In this document: piece after piece, positions 8,435-16,127 of the stretch
Layout: every line of letters starts with the position of its first letter
How positions within the stretch are numbered: position 1 is the first letter of the stretch
Assembly (NCBI GenBank): GCA_001767455.1
Contig: MELC01000030.1
Span: 232,221-296,220, forward strand
DNA from: Acidobacteria bacterium RIFCSPLOWO2_12_FULL_66_21
GTDB lineage: Bacteria > Acidobacteriota > Vicinamibacteria > Vicinamibacterales > 2-12-FULL-66-21
Direction: 5' to 3'
DNA length: 64,000 bases
Translations under genes and position numbers: made by a program
The notes under the pieces: generated by a model
Database searches by the model: none
The model's input: the letters and a program-made list of their open reading frames with translations, nothing else
Told to the model about the DNA's origin: nothing

Positions 8435-10963
8435 TCAGTAGATCGAGCAGCCCTGCCCGACCGTGAAGCTCCTTCCGCCGCGAGTTGCATCCGAGGCCGC
8501 CGAGGCGCTGGCGACGCCAGGCACCGAAACGGTCGCGGACGCCGATCCGCGCGTTCCCATCACCTGGGTGCCGTCGACGATGGCGCCGCGCGTCTGCAGC
8601 GCGTTCAGCTTGTCGATGCCGACGCGCACGGACACCGATCGGTTCACGAGATCGAAGCGGCCGGCATCCGCCGGGCCGCGCTTCGTGTAAGTCAACGTGC
8701 CGTCGCGATTGCGCGCCGCCGTCCCATACCAGTACGCGGGCGTGCCGCTCGCGTCGGTCTCCGCTGAAATGAACCATTGATCCGCTCGATCCGAGAGCCC
8801 GGGCTTCGTGGGGTTCGTGGCGAAGTTCATCCGCCAGATGCCCTCGGGCGGCATCGTGTCGAGCCCCGAGGCACCGAGCGTCGCCGTTATCGCGGGGCCC
8901 GCCGCGCCAGTCGCGCAGCCGAAGTCGATCGACACGACGTCCACGGGCGTATCGGCGTCGGGTTCGGTCGGCGGATTCCCCGCGAGGCGCGCGTCGTGGC
9001 GCCAGTCCATCACCTCGGGCTGCGAGGTGTCGACGGTCGCCGCCGGTTCCTTCATCTTGATCTTCTCGGTGCGGCCGGTGTTCAGGCTCGGCCCCGCGAC
9101 CTGATGCGTCGCCCAGGAGTGGCCGCTGAAGTCCTGCGAGTCATCGGTAAACGCAATGAACGCGAATCCCATCGGGTCGATCGCAATCTGGAAGAAGTCG
9201 GCGAGGTTCCGGTTGGGACCGCCGACGACGAAGCCCGCCGTGCTGATGTCGGCGCCATGGTTGAAATGATCGCTGGCCACCGTCTGGAGGATCGTCGGGC
9301 TCGACGCGGTCGCGGTGAGGGTCTCGGCGAAGTACACCTTCCAGTTCGCGGCAGTCGTGTTGCCCGGAACGTTGCCCTCGTTGTCGGCGACGTCCGCGCC
9401 GTACCACGCGATGGCGAGGCTTCCCGGCCTGGCGCCCGTCTCGATCCACGGCATCATCGCCGCGGACCCCGGGGACATGTCGCTCACGCGAACCGGGAGC
9501 GACCACGTAGCCCCTTGATTGGTCGAGTGCGCGATGTAGATGGCATGACCCGCGTCGGAGTACGCGACGTACACCGTTCCGTCGCTCGCCACCTTGCAGA
9601 CGGGAAACAAGGTCGCGATGTTGCCGGCGCCGGTCGCGGCGACACGCGTCGTGTAGACCGCCGGCGGCACGGCGAGCGAAAGGGGATGGCCGACGGCCAC
9701 GCGCACCTGCTTGTTGCCGTCGGTGCCGTCGCCCTGGTGGCAGAAGTAGACGGTGCCGTCGCGCTGATCGACGTCGATGTTGCCGGTGACGTTGCCGCCG
9801 ACCGCGGCGACCAGCGCCGGTCCGTAGGTCAGGCCGCCGTCGTCCGATCGATTGATGTAGTACTTCGACGTGGCCTGCAGGCCGGTGAACTCGCGATAGC
9901 CGAGATACACGGCGTCGCCGCCAAGGAACTCCTGCCACTGGCGATCGTCCACGGGCACCGTCGTGTTGCCGGCGGGGTTGCGATCGTAGTTCTCCGCGCG
10001 ATCCGACGAGCGCTGAGACGACACGTTCGCGGCCACGAGACTCGATGCGGCCAGCAGCGGATCGCTGTCGGGCGCGGCGCCCGCCGGCGGCTTGAAGCCG
10101 ACCGCCAGGTCGAGATCCCCGCCGCCGTCTCCGCCAAGCTCGCTGCCGTCGTTCGGGTTGATCGCGTCGGGCTGGCCTTTGTACGAGGGGTTGTGCGCGC
10201 GCCCGTCCAGGTCGAACGTGATCGCCGCGGCGGTCAGATAGGGATCGAACGTCGGACTGTTCGGGTTCAGATCGAAGCGCCAGATGTCGTTACCGCCGGT
10301 CAGCCCGCGAATGCCACCGGCGTACGCGTTGCCCTTGAAGTCGACCCGCGCGCTCGGCTCGACGTCCTGTCCCGCGCCCGTCGCGTAAAGCGGACGGCTG
10401 CGGCTGAACTTGATGCCCGTCTTGGGGCCTTTCACGAACGTCGCCGTGCGCGTGGGAGACGGCGGGATCGCCTCGAGACTGACTTGTCCTTTGTACGGAT
10501 CGAGCGGGCCGACCGTCCAGTAGACCACGTGCACCGTGTACGTGTCGTTGACGCCGGGCACGACGACCTGATTGAGATCGAAGGTGTTCTCTTCGAACGT
10601 GCCGGGCGCGCCGTTGCCCGACCGTCCGACTTCCGGTCCGCTGACCGTGCCCTGGTGGACGTAGACGTCGTAGTCGTTCACGCTCGTCTGCCAGGAGATC
10701 CTGAAGCGCACGCGCTTGCCCGTGTAGTCCCCGGCGGCGACCCGGAACGTGTAGACGTCGCAGGTGGTTCCGTCGAGGCACGTGGTTTCACCCTCAGGTG
10801 AAGCGGCCGGACCCGGAAAGCCGTCCCAGGTGAGCGTCGCGCTCGACGGGCTCAGGGTTCCGCCCGAGGGTGTCGCCGCGCGCGCGATCGTCCACATCGA
10901 GCCCGCGAGCCCGGCGGCAATCGCACAGGCGGTGGCCGCGCGGGCCGGAAGTTTCCATCCCAT
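8435..10963 (-). CDS. Secreted BNR/Asp-box repeat protein (sialidase-like beta-propeller)
   Basis: 842 residues from ATG 10963, which has GGAGG six bases upstream (an ATG two codons earlier is too close). The N-terminus is a signal peptide (ARAATACAIAAGLAGSMWTIARA). Next is a PPC-like beta domain (TCDVYTFRVAAGDYTGKRVR, DVYVHQGTVSGPEVGRSG), then a propeller with Asp-box motifs SDDGGLTYG and STNQGATWS, and a small C-terminal beta domain. Catalytic sialidase residues cannot be identified, so it may be a carbohydrate-binding or structural secreted protein rather than an active glycosidase. It is divergent from a TetR gene with a palindrome between them. Confidence 0.75.
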   Translation of the reverse strand: MGWKLPARAATACAIAAGLAGSMWTIARAATPSGGTLSPSSATLTWDGFPGPAASPEGETTCLDGTTCDVYTFRVAAGDYTGKRVRFRISWQTSVNDYDVYVHQGTVSGPEVGRSGNGAPGTFEENTFDLNQVVVPGVNDTYTVHVVYWTVGPLDPYKGQVSLEAIPPSPTRTATFVKGPKTGIKFSRSRPLYATGAGQDVEPSARVDFKGNAYAGGIRGLTGGNDIWRFDLNPNSPTFDPYLTAAAITFDLDGRAHNPSYKGQPDAINPNDGSELGGDGGGDLDLAVGFKPPAGAAPDSDPLLAASSLVAANVSSQRSSDRAENYDRNPAGNTTVPVDDRQWQEFLGGDAVYLGYREFTGLQATSKYYINRSDDGGLTYGPALVAAVGGNVTGNIDVDQRDGTVYFCHQGDGTDGNKQVRVAVGHPLSLAVPPAVYTTRVAATGAGNIATLFPVCKVASDGTVYVAYSDAGHAIYIAHSTNQGATWSLPVRVSDMSPGSAAMMPWIETGARPGSLAIAWYGADVADNEGNVPGNTTAANWKVYFAETLTATASSPTILQTVASDHFNHGADISTAGFVVGGPNRNLADFFQIAIDPMGFAFIAFTDDSQDFSGHSWATHQVAGPSLNTGRTEKIKMKEPAATVDTSQPEVMDWRHDARLAGNPPTEPDADTPVDVVSIDFGCATGAAGPAITATLGASGLDTMPPEGIWRMNFATNPTKPGLSDRADQWFISAETDASGTPAYWYGTAARNRDGTLTYTKRGPADAGRFDLVNRSVSVRVGIDKLNALQTRGAIVDGTQVMGTRGSASATVSVPGVASASAASDATRGGRSFTVGQGCSIY

Positions 10964-11092
10964 ACACATCCTCCGCGTAAGAATTACAAACCTGTCTCGG
11001 CGGTAGAAACCGGGGCGGCAAAAAACCGCCGTTTTCCGGGCCCGCCGCGAACGGACGCGCCCTGTCTGTGCAAGCTCTATGCTCATTTTGTA

Positions 11093-11105
11093 GTAGTGAC
11101 ACTAC
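11093..11105. promoter_or_regulatory. Perfect 13-bp palindrome, putative operator
   Basis: GTAGTG-A-CACTAC lies between the divergent BNR and TetR genes in a locally AT-rich stretch. A second dyad, GTATT-N8-AATAC (11107-11124), follows immediately. The location suits binding by the adjacent TetR repressor (inference). Confidence 0.45.
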
Positions 11106-11150
11106 CGTATTGAAGAAGTAATACATCTTGATGCCGGTCGTGCAGCGCGC

Positions 11151-11156
11151 TAGGCT
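11151..11156 (+). promoter_or_regulatory. -10 hexamer TAGGCT of the TetR gene
   Basis: TAGGCT ends 9 nt upstream of ATG 11166, matching the leaderless spacing seen at other genes in the window. Confidence 0.4.
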
Positions 11157-11165
11157 GGGGGCGCC

Positions 11166-11777
11166 ATGGCCGGTCCCGCCGTCGACAGCAGCCGGGCGCG
11201 CCTGCTGGCGTCCGCCAGGACGCTCTTCGCGCGCCTGGGCTACGAGCAGACACCCACCTCGGCGATCGCGCGCGAGGCGGGCACGTCCGAGTCGCAGCTC
11301 GTCCGGTCCTTCGGCGGCAAGGCCGGGCTGCTCGAAGCGATATTCGAGGAGAGCTGGCGCCCGATTAACGCGCGTGTGAAGGACCTGCTGACCGACGCGC
11401 GCGACGGGCGGGCCGCGGTCGTCGCCGTGCTTTCGACGATTCTGGCGGCGCTCGACAGCGACGAGGATCTGGCGACGATCTTCCTGTTCGAGGGACGCCG
11501 CATCCGCGGGGAGTCGCATCAGATCAATCTGTCGAGCGGGTTCGTCGAGTTCGCCGACGTCGTGCAGCGGCTGATCAAGCGCGGGCAGAAGGACGGCAGC
11601 TTCGCGGCGTCGTTCGATCCCGCCGCGCTCGCCGCCGCGTTGACCGGCGCGGCCGAAGGGATGCTGCGCGAGCGCGTCCTCGCCCGCCGCGGGGGCGGCG
11701 GGCGCCCGTACAACGACCGTCAGATCCAGCGCGTCTTCGAGGCGATGCTGGGCGCGTTCGCGCCGCCCAGGAAGTAG
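11166..11777 (+). CDS. TetR/AcrR-family transcriptional regulator
   Basis: 203 residues. The N-terminal helix-turn-helix reads ARLLASARTLFARLGYEQTP followed by TSAIAREAGTSESQLVRSFGGKAGLLEAIF. The C-terminal helical ligand domain is divergent and its effector cannot be predicted. It is divergently oriented from the BNR protein gene with palindromes between, so it may control that gene and itself. The oligoendopeptidase gene follows 51 bp downstream with its own -10. Confidence 0.88.
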   Translation: MAGPAVDSSRARLLASARTLFARLGYEQTPTSAIAREAGTSESQLVRSFGGKAGLLEAIFEESWRPINARVKDLLTDARDGRAAVVAVLSTILAALDSDEDLATIFLFEGRRIRGESHQINLSSGFVEFADVVQRLIKRGQKDGSFAASFDPAALAAALTGAAEGMLRERVLARRGGGGRPYNDRQIQRVFEAMLGAFAPPRK

Positions 11778-11815
11778 CGGGCGGGTCATCGCCAAAGCGC
11801 CGGCGGCGCTCGTTA

Positions 11816-11821
11816 TATAGT
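11816..11821 (+). promoter_or_regulatory. -10 hexamer TATAGT of the pepF-like gene
   Basis: TATAGT ends 7 nt before ATG 11829, consistent with a leaderless transcript. Confidence 0.5.
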
Positions 11822-11828
11822 TGACGGA

Positions 11829-13715
11829 ATGCGCCCGTTCGATCTCCCGTCCCCCTCAGAAACCGTCTCGTCCGAGCCGGCGCGGCCGCGCAGCCGCCGC
11901 CGCGACGAGATTCCCGATCGCTTCAAGTGGAACCTGCGCGACATCTTCACCTCGTGGGACGAGTGGGAGGCCGCCTACAAGGAGATCGAGTCGGGCATCG
12001 ATCGGTACGCGGCGCTGAAAGGCACGCTGGCGTCGGGCCCCCACAAGCTCCTCGACGCGTTCAGGCTGTCGGAGGGCCTCGATCAGCTCGCCTACCGCGT
12101 GTGGTATTTTCCGTCCCTGCAGTACGACGAGGATCAGCGCGACAACACGGTCAACGCGAAACGGCAGCAGGTGCAGCTCCTGTTCGCGCGGCTGCATCAG
12201 GCCGGCTCCTGGTTCAACCCCGAACTCCTCAAGGTTCCGCTCGAGACGGTCCGCCGGTGGATGGACGAGTTCGAGCCGCTGCGGTTGTACCGCTTCGCGA
12301 TTGAGAGCCTGTACCGCCAGCAGGAGCACGTGCTCGACGAGGCCGGCGAACGCCTGATGTCGCTCGCCAGCCGCGTGGCCGCGGCGCCCAACGAAGCGTA
12401 CTGGGCGCTGTCCACGGCTGACGCGAAGTTTCCGACGATCACGCTGTCGGACGGCTCGTCGATCACGGTGTCGTACGGCCAGTACCGCGCGATCCTCGCG
12501 ACGCGCCGCGAGCAGGCGGATCGCGAGGCGGCCTTCCGCGCGCTCCACGAGACCTACCAGGCCAGCCTGAACACGTACGCCACGCTCTACAACGGCGTCT
12601 GCCAGCGCGACTGGTTCCAGGCCCGCGCGCGCGGCTACACGAGCACGCTCGACGCCGCGCTGCACGGCGACAACATCCCGACCTCGGTCGTCGAGAACCT
12701 GATCGAGACCACGCGCGCGGGCGCGGACCCGCTCCGCCGGTACCACCGGCTCCGGCGGAAGGCGCTCGGCGTCCCGTCGTACCACGTGTACGACTTCTCG
12801 ATTCCGCTCGTCACGTTCGACAAGAAGTACGAGTACGACGAAGTGCTCGACTGGATCGTGCGCGCGGTCGCCCCGCTGGGCGACCAGTACCAGCGGCGCA
12901 TGCGCGAAGGGTTTTCCGGCGGCTGGATCGACGTGTACGAGAACGAGGGCAAACGGTCCGGCGCGTACTCGGCGCCCGTGTACGGCACGCATCCGTACAT
13001 GCTCCTGAACTATACCGACACGCTCGACGACATGTTCACGCTCGCGCACGAGATGGGACACTCGATGCACACCATCCTGTCGCACGAGACGCAGCCGTTC
13101 GTCTATTCCGGCTACACGATCTTCGTCGCCGAGGTGCCCTCCACGCTGAGCGAGGCGCTGCTCCTCGAGTACATGCTCGCACGCTCCACCGACCCCGCCG
13201 AGCGCATCGTGCTGCTCCAGCACGCGATCGACAACATCACCGGCACGTTCTTCACGCAGGTGATGTTCGCCGACTACGAGCTGCGCGCGCACCGGCTGGC
13301 GGAGCAGGATCAGCCGATCACCGCGGAGATCCTGACGGAGATGTACCGGTCGCTGATGAAGGACTACTACGGCGACGCCGTGGACCTGAACTCCCAGACC
13401 GGGATGACCTGGGCGCGCATCCCGCATTTCTTCAACTCGCCCTACTACGTCTTTCAGTACGCGACATGCTTCGCGTCGGCCGCGCGCCTGGCGCGCGAGA
13501 TCATGCAGGGCACGCCGGCCGAGCGCGCCGACGCCCGCGAGCGGTATTTGACGCTGCTGCGATCGGGCGGGAACGACTATCCGATGGAGCAGTTGAAGAA
13601 GGCGGGCGTGGACCTGTCGCAGCCCGACACCGTGCTGGCGGTCGTCAATCAGCTCGACAACCTGGTCACGCGGCTCGAACGCGAGCTCGCGCAGCTCGCA
13701 ACTCGCAGCTCGTAG
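11829..13715 (+). CDS. pepF: Oligoendopeptidase F (M3 family)
   Basis: 628 residues without a signal peptide, so cytoplasmic. An N-terminal M3 helical domain begins at DRFKWNLRDIFTSWDEWEAA. The zinc site HEMGHSMH is at residues 407-414, followed by SGYTIFVAEVPSTLSEALLL, which supplies the third ligand. The enzyme hydrolyses oligopeptides of roughly 7-17 residues, completing degradation of peptides imported after action of the secreted peptidases. The last residues (ATRSS) are encoded by the first units of a heptamer array, so the stop codon itself lies in the repeat. Confidence 0.93.
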   Translation: MRPFDLPSPSETVSSEPARPRSRRRDEIPDRFKWNLRDIFTSWDEWEAAYKEIESGIDRYAALKGTLASGPHKLLDAFRLSEGLDQLAYRVWYFPSLQYDEDQRDNTVNAKRQQVQLLFARLHQAGSWFNPELLKVPLETVRRWMDEFEPLRLYRFAIESLYRQQEHVLDEAGERLMSLASRVAAAPNEAYWALSTADAKFPTITLSDGSSITVSYGQYRAILATRREQADREAAFRALHETYQASLNTYATLYNGVCQRDWFQARARGYTSTLDAALHGDNIPTSVVENLIETTRAGADPLRRYHRLRRKALGVPSYHVYDFSIPLVTFDKKYEYDEVLDWIVRAVAPLGDQYQRRMREGFSGGWIDVYENEGKRSGAYSAPVYGTHPYMLLNYTDTLDDMFTLAHEMGHSMHTILSHETQPFVYSGYTIFVAEVPSTLSEALLLEYMLARSTDPAERIVLLQHAIDNITGTFFTQVMFADYELRAHRLAEQDQPITAEILTEMYRSLMKDYYGDAVDLNSQTGMTWARIPHFFNSPYYVFQYATCFASAARLAREIMQGTPAERADARERYLTLLRSGGNDYPMEQLKKAGVDLSQPDTVLAVVNQLDNLVTRLERELAQLATRSS

Positions 13716-13767
13716 TTCGCAGCTCGCAACGCGCAGCTCGCAGCTCGTTGCTCGGCAGTCGTGGCTC
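13691..13767. repeat. Heptamer array of 11 units (GCAGCTC family)
   Basis: Eleven units in unbroken 7-base phase: GCAGCTC, GCAACTC, GTAGTTC, GCAACGC, GTTGCTC, GGCAGTC and GTGGCTC variants. The array starts inside the last codons of pepF. Variation is confined mostly to unit positions 2-4, while the final CTC is nearly constant. Confidence 0.95.
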
Positions 13768-13779
13768 CGAACAGCGTGA

Positions 13780-13846
13780 CAGCGTGATCCACTGCCTGCT
13801 GCCTGCTGCCTGCTGCCTACTGCCTACTGCCTACTGCGTACTGCGC
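13780..13846. repeat. Heptamer array of 8 ACTGCCT/GCTGCCT units with a conserved left flank
   Basis: An 11-base flank CAGCGTGATCC is followed by eight units of (A/G)CTGCCT and variants. The same flank plus the first three units recurs exactly at 19112. The stop codon of the MFS gene (13831) lies in the array. Confidence 0.95.
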
Positions 13847-14988
13847 TGCGGCGGACGGTACCGCAGCGACAGCGCGGCGACGCCGACGAGCGCCGCCGCC
13901 GCCGATCCGTAGGCGCTGCCCTCCCCGTACGCCTGCAGCGTGCCGTTGCCCCACACCGGACCGACCGTGCGGCCGAGGCTCTCGAGCGCCCCCGCGGCTC
14001 CCTGCACGCGCCCCTGCTCGTGCGGCCCCGCGGCCTTGCTGACGAGCGCGCTCAGCGTCGCATTGCACAGCCCGATGCCGATCGCTCCGGGCACGAGCAT
14101 CGCGATGAATACGGGCACCGAGTGCGTGAGCGCGCTGCCGGCCCATCCAGCCGCGGCAAACAACAGGCCGATGCCGAGCGTGCGCCGCTCGCCAATCGCG
14201 TCGACGATCATCCCCACGAGCAATCCCTGCACGACCACGCCCAGGAACCCGAACGCGCTGAGCAGGTAGCCGATGTGGGCCGCGTCGAATCCGAACCGGC
14301 GCCCGCCGAACAGCGCGAACGTCGTCTGGTACACCGCGAACGCGGACCAGTAGACGAGGTCGATCGTGAACAGCACGCGCAGATTCGGACGCCGTCCCAG
14401 TTCCGCGACCGCGCGCCACGGCGACGCTCCCCCCGCCTGCGTGCGATGCACCGTTTCCGGCAGCCACAACCACGCCAGCACCGTCGCTCCGACGGTGATG
14501 AAGGCCGCGGCCCAGATCGGCGCCGTGTAGCTGATGCGCGAGAACAGGCCGCCAAGCGCCGGACCGACGATGAAGCCGAGGCCGAAGGCGGCGCCGAGGA
14601 TGCCGAACGCCCGCGCCCTGTTCTCTTCGCTCGTGACGTCGGCGATGTACGCCCGCGCCGTCGTGATGTTCCCGCCGGACAACCCGTCCACGATCCTCGC
14701 GACGAACAGCATCGTCAGGCTGCGCGCCACCGCGAGCATGGCGAAGCTGACGACCGTGCCGAGCAGGCTGAAGATCAGGATCGGGCGGCGCCCCCACCGG
14801 TCCGACATCTCGCCGAGGACGGGCGAGGCGACCAGCTGGCTGAGGGAGAACGACGCGAACAGCAGCCCGATCACCATCGGCGAGGCGCCGAACGTCTGGG
14901 CGTAGAACGGCAGCAGCGGGATGATGATGCCGAAGCCCACCAGGTTCACGAACAACGTGATGAAGATGACGAAAAGGGGACGGGACAC
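13831..14988 (-). CDS. MFS transporter, TetA/multidrug-exporter-like
   Basis: 385 residues, about 12 predicted membrane helices. It begins VSRPLFVIFITLFVNLVGFG, contains the MFS motif A segment GEMSDRWGRRP after the second helix and the antiporter-type motif C region in helix 5. Most similar in layout to tetracycline/multidrug H+ antiporters. GTG 14988 starts directly at the first helix; longer in-frame extensions run into heptamer repeats and a pseudogene. The last residues (RSTQ) are repeat-encoded. Substrate unknown. Confidence 0.87.
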   Translation of the reverse strand: MSRPLFVIFITLFVNLVGFGIIIPLLPFYAQTFGASPMVIGLLFASFSLSQLVASPVLGEMSDRWGRRPILIFSLLGTVVSFAMLAVARSLTMLFVARIVDGLSGGNITTARAYIADVTSEENRARAFGILGAAFGLGFIVGPALGGLFSRISYTAPIWAAAFITVGATVLAWLWLPETVHRTQAGGASPWRAVAELGRRPNLRVLFTIDLVYWSAFAVYQTTFALFGGRRFGFDAAHIGYLLSAFGFLGVVVQGLLVGMIVDAIGERRTLGIGLLFAAAGWAGSALTHSVPVFIAMLVPGAIGIGLCNATLSALVSKAAGPHEQGRVQGAAGALESLGRTVGPVWGNGTLQAYGEGSAYGSAAAALVGVAALSLRYRPPQRSTQ

Positions 14989-14991
14989 GGA

Positions 14992-15061
14992 AGTCGATAG
15001 TCGATAGTCGCAGTTCGCAGCTCGCAGCTCGCAGTTCGCAGCTCGCAGCTCGCAGCTCAGC
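14992..15061. repeat. Heptamer array immediately upstream of the MFS start codon
   Basis: Ten units in phase: AGTCGAT, AGTCGAT, AGTCGCA, then GTTCGCA/GCTCGCA variants. The array grades from one unit sequence to another without losing the period. It occupies the promoter/5' region of the MFS gene. Confidence 0.95.
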
Positions 15062-15077
15062 TCGATACACGGCAAGT

Positions 15078-15551
15078 CTACTGTTGTTTCGGGACTGTCT
15101 CGCGAACGGTGACGCCGGTGATGACGACCGGCGCCAGGGGAACGTCTTCCATGCCGCCGGCCGTGCCGGTCTTGACGGCCGCGATGCGATCGACGACCGA
15201 CATGCCGTCGATGACGCGACCGAAAACGGCGTAGCCGAAATCCTCGGGAGAAAAGCCGGTGTGGTCGAGCATCCGGTTCTCGGCCACATTGATGTACTGA
15301 AGAAAATTCTCGGTCGACACCGGCGCCCGATCCTTGAAGAGCTCGATCGTGATGTCGCCCATCGACGTCGAGACCACGACGACCGGGTTGCCAGGAGCGG
15401 GGGTCAGGGGCGCGGCGGACGGCGTTGTCACCGCCTGGCCACGCTGGTCCAGCGGCGCGGCGAGCGCCTAGCCGGCAAGCGCCGCGAACACAAGACAAAG
15501 CAGCTCGACGGGTTTCCGGTAACGCAGGGGTCGAAGATAAGAACGAAGCAT
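15078..15551 (-). pseudogene. Secreted cyclophilin (peptidyl-prolyl isomerase), decayed
   Basis: From ATG 15551 a signal peptide reads MLRSYLRPLRYRKPVELLCL then VFAALAG, interrupted by TAG at 15468-15470 (codon 28), and resumes ALAAPLDQRGQAVTTPS. The cyclophilin fold starts normally (VVVVSTSMGDITIELFKDRAPVS, ENFLQYIN) and then jumps directly to VAENRMLDHTGFSPEDFGYAVFG, which belongs to the last third of the domain. About 60 residues are missing, including the FHR and QGG motifs and the rest of the active site. Together the nonsense codon and the in-frame deletion make a functional isomerase very unlikely. A shorter frame from 15431 remains open. Confidence 0.85.
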
Positions 15552-15761
15552 GGAGATGACCAGTTCTTTGGTGCTCGCATTCAAAACCATGGATAAATGA
15601 TGGTAGGCGGTTCACGCCGATGCGTCAACGCAGCGGTGAACGTTGAATGGGGGTTCGGCACAGGAATCGCATGCCGACGCCGCGTCGGCTGCAACACGGG
15701 AGGTTGCAGCTAGTTCGACGAGCAAGGCGGCTCGTGCGCGCTCGGCGCGGTTTACGAAGGC

Positions 15762-15968
15762 GTGTACCAACTCCCACGCGCGCATGGAAGGTTGAAGCCC
15801 GATCATCCCGAACGGCTGTTCCGATGCCTGGACGAGATGACCAAAGTGTGCCCCCGGGGCTGCAAGAAGCGGTCGCCGCTCGGCGGCGATGATCGTCCAC
15901 TCAACGACGATCACCGGCCGACCCGCGAGCAGATCGCCCAGTGGCTCTCGGACGAATCTGACGCTTGA
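15762..15968 (+). pseudogene. Small conserved-type protein remnant with an LNDDH...REQIAQWL motif
   Basis: The frame reads CALGAVYEGVYQLPRAHG, later ERLFRCLDEMTKVCPRGCKK, then LNDDHRPTREQIAQWLSDE. The last motif resembles a recurring short bacterial protein type (HLNDDH-W-REQIA-WL) whose function is unknown. An in-frame TAG at 15711 cuts the frame just before the conserved part and no convincing start follows, so this looks like a 5'-truncated remnant. The rest of 15552-16127 contains nothing else that I can support. Confidence 0.4.
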
Positions 15969-16127
15969 TTGAAATGGCGAAGAGCGACGGGTGAAGGAGA
16001 GGCAACAAGCCTCTTTCGAACGTTCGGACGGGTGCCAGCGTCGGGATGCTGCACGCCGTCCCGATGTTCGATTGAGGCTGGTTGCCGCAACTTCACGCTT
16101 CGCGCTTCACTATTTGTAAGGCCTCGA

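Noticed and set aside
14989-15615. N-terminal extension of the MFS protein to 594 residues
   Set aside because: It passes through a heptamer array and the cyclophilin pseudogene in another frame; the first helix begins at 14988.
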